Assembly (NCBI GenBank): GCA_032115775.1
Contig: JAUMBL010000209.1
Coordinates: 1-33,857, forward strand
Direction of reading: 5' to 3'
Source of the DNA: M3007 sp032115775
Lineage (GTDB): Bacteria; Bacteroidota; Bacteroidia; Chitinophagales; Saprospiraceae
Length of the DNA: 33,857 nt
The position numbers and the translations under genes were made by a program. This document shows, in pieces, positions 1 through 7,497 of this stretch (positions are counted from its first letter, which is position 1; each line of letters opens with the position of its first letter). The notes under the pieces were generated by a model, which was not told the DNA's origin, did not search any database, and saw nothing but the letters and a program-made list of their open reading frames with translations.

Positions 1-135
1 TTGGGAACTACTTTACAAGTATTAGAACCTTCATTTGAAGACTAATATGTAAACCTCAAAAAGTTGTTTTCGGTTTATTAAATTTATGTTGATCGAGGCG
101 GAGCCTCAAAATTTAGCCCGCCCACCCGCCGCCGT

Positions 136-1401
136 TCACACCAACAATGCATTGAGCTGGTGCTTCCATTTTGGGAAGCCATCCACCAAAGCAGATTCTG
201 CATGCTGATGCTGCAGATAATTGAACGTCAGATCCTGATCCGTCTGTTGTTGCCGGTACGCATTTTTGTAGGCGCTTCGATTGCTGTTTCGGATGGTATT
301 GATCGCCTGTTCAATCCGCTGGTACTGCAATTTGAGATCCTGCCGGGTTTTGCCGATACTCCATATATACGTTGCGTGGGAGTTGAGCAACTCCCAGACG
401 AAGTGATGGTACTGCTCGCCCTCTACCAGAAAAAGGAACCCGAAGTTCGGTGCGAGCGTAAACCGGATTTTTTCATTTTTAGACTGCTTCGCGCCCGACA
501 GATAAATCAGCTGCTGCCGGTTCCGGATGCTTTTATCTCCTAACAGGGTTTCCAGAATATCTTTTTCCGACTGCCGGAACACATTGCCCTGGCTGCGCCG
601 GTCTTCGTCAAACTGCTCAAAAATGTCTTCAGACGTAAAAAGCGACTTGTCCGGTTGGATGATATCCGGTTTTTTTGAGAGTTCCAGCGTGCGCTGTTGC
701 TTCACGGAATCAATAAATTCGGAAGAAATCGCGTCAATTTCTTTCGATACGGCGTTCGCGCTTTCGATGTCGCCGTTGCACAGACAAATTTCCGCTTCCA
801 CCTTAATTTTCCTTTTGCCGAGTTTTTGGGCCAGCCCGAATTTGATGTATTCAAATTCCGGCAGCAAATGGTCATTCAAGATTTTGAAATCAACCGTTCG
901 ATCAATTTTTTCGAGGTCTTTGGAAAACCCGACATAGCCCAGGCTGAACTGCAATTCGGTAAAAGGCACGTCAAAGCGGAAGCGCATGGTACTTTTTTGC
1001 GGGTTTGGCGCCGCGCCGCCGTGCTGTTCCGGGAGTTTATCCGCTTGTTCCGGCGGAACATTTTTCAGGATGGATTTTAGATTTATTTTGGTGTAATACG
1101 ACAATTGCGGTTCCAGGTAATGCCAGTCCAGTGCCTTGAAAACGAGGGATCGCACGGCGTCTCTGGGCTGCTGCCGACTGAATAGTTCGCCCGGCGTCGC
1201 GTTGTATTCCAGCACTTCGACATCTAATTGTTTGGTTTCCGGATCAAAACGCTCCATGCGAACCAGCCAGTAAAAATCGCGGTTGGACTTGAAACGCAGT
1301 TCCGTCACCGGGATATTGGTTTGGGCCAGCGGAATGGAAAGCGCCGGGTTGAAGAAAACCCGATCAGCGGAGATTTGCAGGAGGAGGGTTCTGTCGGCCA
1401 T
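136..1401 (-). CDS. hypothetical protein, 421 aa
   Basis: I do not recognise the family. The predicted protein is soluble-looking: no signal peptide, no hydrophobic segment long enough to cross a membrane, and no cysteine-rich or nucleotide-binding motif. Two stretches share a pattern: IPVTELRF near residue 30 and VPFTELQF near residue 145, each followed by charged beta-like sequence, which may mean two related beta domains. A charged linker rich in E, D and K covers roughly residues 205-285. The C-terminal quarter is rich in Gln, Asn and His and looks helical. The ATG at 1399-1401 lies 51 bp downstream of an exact TAnnTTTG box, which supports this start. It stands alone, downstream of tRNA-Arg on the same strand. 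The length of the open frame and its promoter make it a credible gene; its function is unknown. Confidence 0.8.
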   Translation of the reverse strand: MADRTLLLQISADRVFFNPALSIPLAQTNIPVTELRFKSNRDFYWLVRMERFDPETKQLDVEVLEYNATPGELFSRQQPRDAVRSLVFKALDWHYLEPQLSYYTKINLKSILKNVPPEQADKLPEQHGGAAPNPQKSTMRFRFDVPFTELQFSLGYVGFSKDLEKIDRTVDFKILNDHLLPEFEYIKFGLAQKLGKRKIKVEAEICLCNGDIESANAVSKEIDAISSEFIDSVKQQRTLELSKKPDIIQPDKSLFTSEDIFEQFDEDRRSQGNVFRQSEKDILETLLGDKSIRNRQQLIYLSGAKQSKNEKIRFTLAPNFGFLFLVEGEQYHHFVWELLNSHATYIWSIGKTRQDLKLQYQRIEQAINTIRNSNRSAYKNAYRQQQTDQDLTFNYLQHQHAESALVDGFPKWKHQLNALLV

Positions 1402-1452
1402 AGGCAGTCAGGTTGAACGGAGGGCATGCGGCGCCGGATTTTCTGGCGAAGG

Positions 1453-1460
1453 CAAAAATA
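1453..1460 (-). promoter_or_regulatory. -7 box TATTTTTG for the 421-aa gene
   Basis: Read on the minus strand this is TATTTTTG, an exact match to the Bacteroidota -7 consensus TAnnTTTG. It lies about 50 bp upstream of the ATG at 1401. No clear TTTG -33 box is seen at the usual distance. The box is also one arm of a small inverted repeat (CAAAAAT/ATTTTTG). Confidence 0.45.
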
Positions 1461-1541
1461 GGAATTTTTGCTTTTTGAAGGCGTATTGCCGGGGATGTCT
1501 TACATCCCGTTCACTGGGTACCATTCTGAAGTAGCGTGCAG

Positions 1542-1613
1542 TGGTCTCAGCGGGAATCGAACCCACATCTAAGGTTTAGGAAACCTCTATTCTATCCGTT
1601 GAACTATGAGACC
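1542..1613 (-). tRNA. tRNA-Arg (anticodon CCU)
   Basis: The minus strand reads as a 72-nt cloverleaf. The acceptor arms GGTCTCA and TGAGACC pair perfectly over 7 bp. The anticodon stem GAGGT/ACCTT carries the 7-nt loop TTCCTAA, giving anticodon CCT (CCU in RNA), which decodes AGG arginine codons. The T arm contains the invariant GGTTCGATTCC core. The discriminator base is A and the CCA end is not encoded. No tRNA neighbour is present, so it appears to be a single-gene unit. Confidence 0.95.
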
Positions 1614-1722
1614 TGGGAGATTGCAGATCGCACGGATTATTTCGCCCGCAAGGTAACGCATTGGGTGCATTTGAACGGAAAAATCTCATAATGCAATCAA
1701 TCTGCAATCCAATCCGGCAATC

Positions 1723-4272
1723 TTAAAATCCGTCCATTTCCTCCGCGCGGGTATTTTTTCTTTTAAACAACGAGGTGTCGAATTTGCCGAAGCGGTACGA
1801 AAAATTCAGGCGCGCCAACTGGGGATCGCGCAAGCGCCAGTTTTCCTGGGTGAAAAACGCCGATTGCGTGAACGCGCCGCTCCGGCGACTGCGGAAAATG
1901 TCCTGCACGGCAATGGAGATCGAGCCTTTGCGGTTCAGGATATCCTTGCGCAGCGAAACATCCACAAACCAAACGGGAATGGAGTACCCCTGGGCCGTGG
2001 AACTGGGACCGCCATGCCAACCGCCGCCGCCCCAGCGATTGCCGCCGCCCACGGCAAAAGCCGTCCGACTTTGGTATTCACCGTTGATTTGCAGGGTATA
2101 ACTTTTGGGAAATTTGATGTTGATGTTTTCTTTGATAAACCAGGTAAACTGCTCTATTTTTAAATTCGCCTCCACGTTGGAAGCATCTACAACGGAGTTG
2201 TAGGCATTCAGGTTGGTGGTCAAATCCAACACTTTGCCAAAGGTGTTCTTGATCGTGATCTCGGCGCCGTAGGCCTGACTCGAATTGGCGTTTTTGTAGG
2301 ACGCCACCACGGCGTCGCGGCCCAAAAATTCGTTGTACTCCGTGAATTGGTAGCCGGCAATCAGGTTGTTCGACTGCTTGTAGTACACCGTCAACAGGTA
2401 GTTGTGCTTGGCGCTGAGGATGTTCTGATACGACATCTCCAGGGAGTTGGTAAATTCCGGCCGCAACTCGGGATTGCCGCGCGACAACAACAGGGAGTCG
2501 GAAAAGTCCGGGAAGGGAATCAGTTGAAAAAAACTGGGCCGGTTCACGCGGCGGGAGTAGTTCAACTGGATATTATCCTGCTCATTCACTTTATAGGTGA
2601 GGAACAGGCTCGGAAACAGGCTGAGCGGAAACTGGTTCTGGAAGGTGGAATCCACATCGAGGAGCTCGCCGGTGTAGAAGGAGCTTTCCGCGCGCAAGCC
2701 CGCCTGGTAGCCCCATTTGGCAAACGAGTGACTTAGGGTAGAGTAGGCGGCATAGACCTGGTCGTTAAAACGATAGCGATCGGCGAAACCGGGTACGCGC
2801 ACAAAATTGTTGTCGCCGTAAATGAATTCAAAATTTTCGTTGTTGCTGTTGTAGTTGCGGATGGCTGCCCGCATACCGGATTCCAGCTTCATTGCAGCGC
2901 TCAGCGGGTTTACAAAATCGGTTTGTATGGTAAAAAACTGATTGGTACCGCGCCCCAACTGTTTCTGCTGGGTTTCAAAGGTTGGATAGACGGTTCTGAA
3001 AGCGCCGTCCGTCCCGTTGCTGCTGGAGTTGAAATTAAGGTCGGCCGTCAGTTCCTTGCCTTCTTTGGGAAAAAGTTTTTTGTAGGCCAACTGCGCGCCG
3101 AAGTTGTTCCAGAAGCGTTCGGAGCCGGCGGTGCGTCGGGCGTTCCCGGTTTGGATGCCGGTTGAAAACAACGTATCCGTGTCAATGCGCTGATCGTCGT
3201 CGTTGTCGAAATTACCGCCGTTGTAGTTTCCGCTGAACGTCAGCGTATTGCGGTTGTTGATGAACCAGTCGAGGCCTGTGCGTACCGACGAGAAGAGGCG
3301 GTCGGACACGATGTGGCTGGTTTGCAGTACGTTCGTTTGCGGATTGCCGAAGCGGTTTTGCCGGTCGGTTTCGCCGTCGGTCAGGGAGCGGCGGAGGTTG
3401 TAGTTGCCGCCGAGGAACACGTTGATTTTGTCCTGCCGGGCGTTGATGTCCAAGCCGCCGTTGTAGCGCGCGCGGCTGTCTATGCCGGCGCGCGCAGTAC
3501 CGTTGTAGCCCACGCGGCGGTCTTTTTTCAGCACGATGTTCACGATGCCGGCATTGCCGCCTGAGGCGTCGTATTTGGCCGATGGGTTGGTGATGACCTC
3601 GACTGTTTCGATGGCGTCGGCCGGAATTTGATCCATGCTCAGGTTGGTGGGTCTGCCATCTACAAATATCTGCGGCGCAGCGTTTCGGAGGGCGATGTTG
3701 CCGTCAATGTCCACGGTAATCGAAGGGACGTTTCGCAGCGCGTCTTCCGCCGTTCCGCCGGCGGCGATGGCGTTTTTATCTACGCGGTACACTTTTTTAT
3801 CCAGTGCCAGCGTCACGGAGGCGGCCTCGCCGACGATGGTCACCTCCTTGAGCGTTTCCGCGGAGGGTTTCATGCGGATGTTACCAAGGTCAACCTCCGT
3901 ACTGCGGCCGAAAGCGATTTTTTGCACGACTGATTCGTAGCCCATGTACGTGATTTTCAGGGTATAATCTCCGCGGAGAGGGATGTTTTCGAAGTTGAAT
4001 TCGCCGTTTTCGCGGCTGAGTTGCCCGGCGATGACCACTTCCTGTTTTTGGCGCGTCAGGCTGTCCAGTTTCAGGGCGACCATTTGCACGCCGGCGTATG
4101 CCAGGGGCTTTCCCGTAAGATCATCGAGGATTCGGCCGTAAAACCGGCCGTTGACCGCAGGGCCGGCTTGGCGGCCTTGCCAGGCAGGGTTTTGGGCAAC
4201 GGCGGCGATGCACCAGAGAAAAGATAGGAGAAAAAGCGCAACCGAAAGATGCGGGAAACGAGTCAATCGCAT
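1723..4272 (-). CDS. outer-membrane beta-barrel receptor, TonB-plug type with carboxypeptidase-regulatory domain
   Basis: An 849-residue outer-membrane protein. I chose the ATG at 4270-4272 (MRLTRF...) rather than the longer open frame, because it begins a normal signal peptide ending near CIAAVAQ (residue 27). Residues about 43-130 form a carboxypeptidase-regulatory-like beta sandwich (GRILDDLTGKPLAYA). Residues about 150-250 are a TonB-plug domain, with the typical AEDALRNVPSITVD and IETVEVITNPSAKYDASG segments. The rest, rich in alternating aromatic and polar residues, is the barrel of the outer-membrane family usually annotated OMP_b-brl_3. Such proteins import or bind substrates using TonB energy. 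The substrate is unknown, and no SusD partner lies next door, so a polysaccharide role is not indicated. The C terminus is polar and lacks a T9SS tail. A 121-bp hairpin element sits in its presumed leader. Confidence 0.9.
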   Translation of the reverse strand: MRLTRFPHLSVALFLLSFLWCIAAVAQNPAWQGRQAGPAVNGRFYGRILDDLTGKPLAYAGVQMVALKLDSLTRQKQEVVIAGQLSRENGEFNFENIPLRGDYTLKITYMGYESVVQKIAFGRSTEVDLGNIRMKPSAETLKEVTIVGEAASVTLALDKKVYRVDKNAIAAGGTAEDALRNVPSITVDIDGNIALRNAAPQIFVDGRPTNLSMDQIPADAIETVEVITNPSAKYDASGGNAGIVNIVLKKDRRVGYNGTARAGIDSRARYNGGLDINARQDKINVFLGGNYNLRRSLTDGETDRQNRFGNPQTNVLQTSHIVSDRLFSSVRTGLDWFINNRNTLTFSGNYNGGNFDNDDDQRIDTDTLFSTGIQTGNARRTAGSERFWNNFGAQLAYKKLFPKEGKELTADLNFNSSSNGTDGAFRTVYPTFETQQKQLGRGTNQFFTIQTDFVNPLSAAMKLESGMRAAIRNYNSNNENFEFIYGDNNFVRVPGFADRYRFNDQVYAAYSTLSHSFAKWGYQAGLRAESSFYTGELLDVDSTFQNQFPLSLFPSLFLTYKVNEQDNIQLNYSRRVNRPSFFQLIPFPDFSDSLLLSRGNPELRPEFTNSLEMSYQNILSAKHNYLLTVYYKQSNNLIAGYQFTEYNEFLGRDAVVASYKNANSSQAYGAEITIKNTFGKVLDLTTNLNAYNSVVDASNVEANLKIEQFTWFIKENINIKFPKSYTLQINGEYQSRTAFAVGGGNRWGGGGWHGGPSSTAQGYSIPVWFVDVSLRKDILNRKGSISIAVQDIFRSRRSGAFTQSAFFTQENWRLRDPQLARLNFSYRFGKFDTSLFKRKNTRAEEMDGF

Positions 4273-4298
4273 GAAGGAGGTTTTATTTGTATTAAAAC

Positions 4299-4419
4299 TG
4301 TAAAAAAAGTATTTTGCCGCCTTCGGCGGCGGAATAAAATAATGTTGAAGCATCTGTTTTTTTGATTTTTTAGAAAAATCAAAAAAACAGATGCTTCAAC
4401 ATTATATTTTTTTGTTACA
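4299..4419. repeat. double-hairpin dispersed element, copy 1 (TAG-loop family)
   Basis: Bounded by TGTAA and TTACA, this element holds two inverted repeats. The long one is a perfect 30-bp stem (4341-4370 with 4374-4403) closed by the three bases TAG. The short one is GCCGCC-TTC-GGCGGC at 4316-4330. A second copy in the opposite orientation is at 33642-33763. It keeps the TAG loop, the T/A-rich inner stem, the GC hairpin and the ends TGTAAaCAAAAAAATAT and AAATACTTTTTTACA. The outer stem sequence differs between copies, with every change matched in the other arm. It lies between lysC and the TonB-plug receptor, downstream of the candidate promoter at 4461-4468, so it would be transcribed as part of the receptor leader. 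Function is unknown: terminator, attenuator or mobile structured element are all possible. Confidence 0.85.
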
Positions 4420-4460
4420 CGATCCGATAACGGTCTGATTACACGACTTCAGCAAGCTGC

Positions 4461-4468
4461 CAAAGTTA
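4461..4468 (-). promoter_or_regulatory. -7 box TAACTTTG upstream of the receptor leader
   Basis: The minus strand reads TAACTTTG, an exact TAnnTTTG match, 188 bp upstream of the receptor ATG. If used, the transcript would carry the whole double-hairpin element as a 5' leader. No good TTTG -33 box is seen. Confidence 0.45.
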
Positions 4469-4524
4469 ATTGTATAAACAATATTTTTACATTCAGGTTG
4501 CATAAAACGCCGCTTGCCGGAAAA

Positions 4525-5832
4525 TTATCCTTTTGCCCGCGCCAGTTCCACTTCCCGGCGTTCCACTAGGGGAGCGTTTTTAACGGCCATTTGCAGGGTG
4601 TTGCGGATGCGTTCTTCGAACAGGACGACTTTGCCTTTTTTCAGGTTGGCGATCGTGTCTTCGTTGTAATGCCGCACGGTGATGAGTTCGAGCCCGTCCT
4701 CCACCTTGCAGCGGAATTCATCCTGGATATCGCGGATGAAGGATTCGATCCGATCCTTTACATTCGGCACGCAAATGGTGAAGCTGATGGCCGTGTTTTG
4801 CATGCTATTGACGAAGATGCGGAGGTCGGCCAGTTTGGCGAACAAACGGGCCATGTGCTGCTCCGCCACGAAGGAGTAGTCGCGGGTGCTGATATGCACC
4901 AGCGCCTGATTTTTTTCCACGACGATGATGGGCGGGTAAGTGTCTTCGGTATCGGAGCTGATTTCCGTGCCGGCGCCGGCGGGGTCGAGGAAGGACTTGA
5001 CGAACAGCGGGATGCTTTTATTTTGCAGGGGTTTGATCGTTTTCGGGTGGATCACCTGCGCGCCGTAGTAGGTCATTTCGATGGCTTCGCGGTACGAGAG
5101 GCGGTCGAGTTTTACCACATTTTCGAACAGCCGCGGGTCGGCGTTCAGCACGCCGGGCACGTCTTTCCAGATCACCATTTCGTCGGCGTCCAAGCAGTGC
5201 GAAAAAATGGCCGCCGAGTAATCGGAGCCTTCCCGTCCGAGGGAGGTGGTAAAATTTTCGGAGCTGGAGCCGATAAAGCCCTGTGTAAGCACGAAGCCGC
5301 CCTGCGCCAGCATGGGTTCCAGGATTTTGCGGGCGCATTCTTTGGTTTTGTCCCAAATCACCCAGCCTTCCCGGTAGGTATTATCTGTTTTCACCACGTC
5401 GCGGGCGTCCATCCACTGCGTGCGCAGGCCGATGGATTGGAGGTAGGCGGCCGTGATTCTGGACGAAACGAGTTCGCCCACCCCGATGATCTGGTCGTAC
5501 ATATAATCGTAGTTGGGCGCAGGTGGTTCGTCAAGCACCCATTCCGCTTCTACGAACGTATCGTTCACGGCGGCGAAGACCTCGTCGCCCGGGTCGAAAA
5601 GTTCACGCATGAGTGCCTCGTGCTGTTCCCGGACTTTTTGCAGCAGCGTGCGCGCTTCGCCGTTTTGCGCTGCATGCGCCGCGATGACAGCCTCCAGGGC
5701 GTTGGTGGTTTTACCCATCGCGGATACGACGATCACCAAGGTTTCCGCGCGGTACATTTCCAGGATCGACGCGACGTTTTTGATTCCCGCGGCATCCTTT
5801 AGGCTGGCGCCGCCAAATTTGAAAACTTTCAT
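4525..5832 (-). CDS. lysC: aspartate kinase (monofunctional)
   Basis: A 435-residue aspartokinase, which phosphorylates L-aspartate with ATP in the first step toward lysine/diaminopimelate, threonine and methionine. It starts MKVFKFGGASL, the canonical KFGG(T/A)S phosphate-binding motif of the family, at the ATG 5830-5832; the open frame extends 65 codons further upstream but that part has no family features. Further family hallmarks are GELVSSR near residue 115, TSLGREGSDYSA near 210 and VPGVLNADPR near 240. The C-terminal ~140 residues, beginning near the IHISTRDYS-like segment (ALVHISTRDYSF), form the regulatory ACT region that normally confers feedback inhibition. There is no fused homoserine dehydrogenase. 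It stands alone between trmH-like and receptor genes. Confidence 0.95.
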   Translation of the reverse strand: MKVFKFGGASLKDAAGIKNVASILEMYRAETLVIVVSAMGKTTNALEAVIAAHAAQNGEARTLLQKVREQHEALMRELFDPGDEVFAAVNDTFVEAEWVLDEPPAPNYDYMYDQIIGVGELVSSRITAAYLQSIGLRTQWMDARDVVKTDNTYREGWVIWDKTKECARKILEPMLAQGGFVLTQGFIGSSSENFTTSLGREGSDYSAAIFSHCLDADEMVIWKDVPGVLNADPRLFENVVKLDRLSYREAIEMTYYGAQVIHPKTIKPLQNKSIPLFVKSFLDPAGAGTEISSDTEDTYPPIIVVEKNQALVHISTRDYSFVAEQHMARLFAKLADLRIFVNSMQNTAISFTICVPNVKDRIESFIRDIQDEFRCKVEDGLELITVRHYNEDTIANLKKGKVVLFEERIRNTLQMAVKNAPLVERREVELARAKG

Positions 5833-6004
5833 AGTCTTTGAAAAAAATCGTGTGGGCGCGCAGGCGCGTTTTCGAGCGATCGCCTGCGCGTACAAAGGCC
5901 GCAAAATTAGAAAAAATCCCGGAATTGCATACGGTATTGACCGGCGGAAGCACCTGCCGTACTGCTTGCGGCGGTTTGTTGCAAAAGCCTTTGCGCCGGG
6001 CGCG

Positions 6005-6538
6005 TTACCCGGGCTGTCCGCGCACAAACTCCCAGGCGGCGATTCCGGCCGCTACCGCCACGTTCAGCGAGTGTTTGGAGCCAAATTGCGGAATTTCTAT
6101 CGCGCCTTCGCAGAGCGCCAACGCTTCCGCGCCAACGCCTTCCACCTCGTTGCCCAGCACGAATGCGTAGCGTGCGCCAGGTTCCGGCTTAAAATCCTGC
6201 AGCCATATCCGCGGTTGGGCCTGTTCCAGCGCAAACACCCGGTATCCCGCCTGTCGGAGTTGTCGGATAGCCGTTGCCGAATCGGGAAAATGCGTCCAGG
6301 CGACGGTCTCCGTGCTGCCGAGCGCGGTTTTGAGTATTTCCCGGTGCGGCGGGGTCGCGGTGATCCCGCAGAGGAATAGTTGCTCCAGCGCCAATGCGTC
6401 TGCGGTGCGGAAGATCGAGCCTGTATTGAGGGCCGAGCGCACATTGTCGAGCACCAGCGTGAGCGAGAATTTTTCCGCTTGGCGGACTGTCTTGGCGTCC
6501 GGACGATTCAGTTCTTCCATTGTGAGTTTTACAAGCAT
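6005..6538 (-). CDS. SpoU/TrmH-family RNA 2'-O-methyltransferase
   Basis: A 177-residue compact SPOUT-fold methyltransferase that uses S-adenosylmethionine to methylate a ribose 2'-OH in tRNA or rRNA. The three SpoU motifs are in order. Motif 1 is NVRSALNTGSIFRTADA at residues 32-48, with the conserved N and R. Motif 2 is FVLGNEVEGVG at 126-136. Motif 3 is IPQFGSKHSLNVAVA at 149-163. The length is that of the short TrmH-like subfamily without an N-terminal RNA-binding domain. The start MLVKLTMEEL fits the pattern I recall for Bacteroidota homologues. It is divergent from trmD, another tRNA methyltransferase, across a 117-bp gap. The exact RNA target cannot be told from sequence. Confidence 0.9.
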   Translation of the reverse strand: MLVKLTMEELNRPDAKTVRQAEKFSLTLVLDNVRSALNTGSIFRTADALALEQLFLCGITATPPHREILKTALGSTETVAWTHFPDSATAIRQLRQAGYRVFALEQAQPRIWLQDFKPEPGARYAFVLGNEVEGVGAEALALCEGAIEIPQFGSKHSLNVAVAAGIAAWEFVRGQPG

Positions 6539-6594
6539 GCGCGGTGTCGGCTGTTCCGGCGGCGCCGAATGGCCGCCGATTGGTGAATTCCTCG

Positions 6595-6602
6595 TAATTT
6601 TG
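6595..6602 (+). promoter_or_regulatory. -7 box TAATTTTG for trmD
   Basis: An exact TAnnTTTG match on the plus strand, 53 bp upstream of the trmD ATG. No convincing -33 TTTG is present. Confidence 0.45.
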
Positions 6603-6655
6603 CGGCAAGATTACCATTCATTTATTTTTTCCGGAAACATTTTGGCTTTTAACTT

Positions 6656-7336
6656 ATGCGTTTTGACCTAATTACCGTCCTGCCGGAATTGCTGGAAAGC
6701 CCGCTCAACCACTCGATTATGAAACGGGCCCAAACCAAAGGCCTGCTCGAGGTTCATGTACACAACCTCCGGGATTACGCGGAAGGCAAACACCGACAGG
6801 TGGACGATTACCCTTTCGGCGGCGGGGCCGGCATGGTGATGAAGGTGGAGCCGATTGCGGCCTGTATGGATAAATTGCTCGCCGAGCGCCGGTACGATGC
6901 GGTGATTTATACCACGCCCGACGGACAGACGCTCGACCAGCCCACCTGCAATCGGCTGTCCCTGATGGAAAATGTGATTGTGCTGTGCGGCCACTATAAA
7001 GGCGTGGACGAGCGCATCCGCGAATATTACATCAACCTGGAAATCAGTATCGGCGATTATGTCTTATCTGGCGGAGAACTCGCGGCGGCGGTCATCGTGG
7101 ATGCCGTCGGCCGACTGATTCCCGGCGTGCTCAACGATGAATCCTCCGCCCTGTCCGACAGTTTCCAGGACGGACTCTTGGCGCCGCCGGTCTATACCCG
7201 CCCGGCCTCTTGGCGGGGCATGGAGGCGCCGGAAGTGCTGCTTTCCGGGCACGAGCGGCGGATCGAAGAGTGGCGGTATGAGCAGAGTTTGGAGCGCACG
7301 CAGCGCAGGCGGCCGGATTTGCTTGATCCAAAGTAG
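6656..7336 (+). CDS. trmD: tRNA (guanine-N1)-methyltransferase TrmD
   Basis: A 226-residue SPOUT methyltransferase that makes m1G37 next to the anticodon of tRNAs reading CNN/CGG-type codons, preventing +1 frameshifting. Family motifs are intact: DYPFGGGAGMVM at residues 51-62, LCGHYKGVDER at 110-120 and the knot segment SIGDYVLSGGELAA at 131-144, which bind SAM; SGHERRIEEWR at 197-207 is in the C-terminal tRNA-binding domain. The length is normal. In many bacteria trmD sits in a rpsP-rimM-trmD-rplS operon; here it is alone. Its stop codon TAG (7334-7336) lies inside the GTAG target duplication of the 156-bp element that follows directly. Confidence 0.97.
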   Translation: MRFDLITVLPELLESPLNHSIMKRAQTKGLLEVHVHNLRDYAEGKHRQVDDYPFGGGAGMVMKVEPIAACMDKLLAERRYDAVIYTTPDGQTLDQPTCNRLSLMENVIVLCGHYKGVDERIREYYINLEISIGDYVLSGGELAAAVIVDAVGRLIPGVLNDESSALSDSFQDGLLAPPVYTRPASWRGMEAPEVLLSGHERRIEEWRYEQSLERTQRRRPDLLDPK

Positions 7337-7492
7337 TGCCGCGTCCGGCAAATCGCATAAGAATATGGCGGCCCAATTTCCCCTTCCTCTGCGTTGCTCG
7401 GCGGTTACAATATCCCGTATTGCGCCCTTCTCACGCCTTGATGAAGACAAAATTTGTCTCCCCAATTCCTATGCTATTTGCCGGACGCGGCA
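7337..7492. mobile_element. 156-bp MITE-like element with 28-bp terminal inverted repeats
   Basis: Positions 7337-7364 and 7465-7492 are inverted repeats matching at 26 of 28 bases, beginning TGCCGCGTCCGGCAAAT. Directly outside them is the same 4-bp sequence GTAG (7333-7336 and 7493-7496), as expected for a target-site duplication. There is no transposase or credible coding sequence inside. Internal features are a short palindrome AGACAAAATTTGTCT and a small stem CAATA/TATTG at the centre. Removing the element plus one GTAG would bring the trmD stop and the stop of the converging acyltransferase to 1 bp apart, so both genes survive the insertion intact. It may now also act as the terminator between the two genes. 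Confidence 0.8.
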
Positions 7493-7497
7493 GTAGC

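Noticed and set aside
1493..1509. GGGATGT-CTT-ACATCCC hairpin downstream of tRNA-Arg as a terminator
   Set aside because: The stem is short and no T run follows on the tRNA strand; support is too weak to list.
1620..1709. 10-bp inverted repeat GATTGCAGAT/ATCTGCAATC flanking the region upstream of tRNA-Arg
   Set aside because: It has short arms, no target duplication and no second copy; chance is likely.
4591..5802. 403-codon open frame on the plus strand
   Set aside because: It is antisense to lysC in a GC-rich gene; its translation shows no family features and lysC motifs are complete on the other strand.
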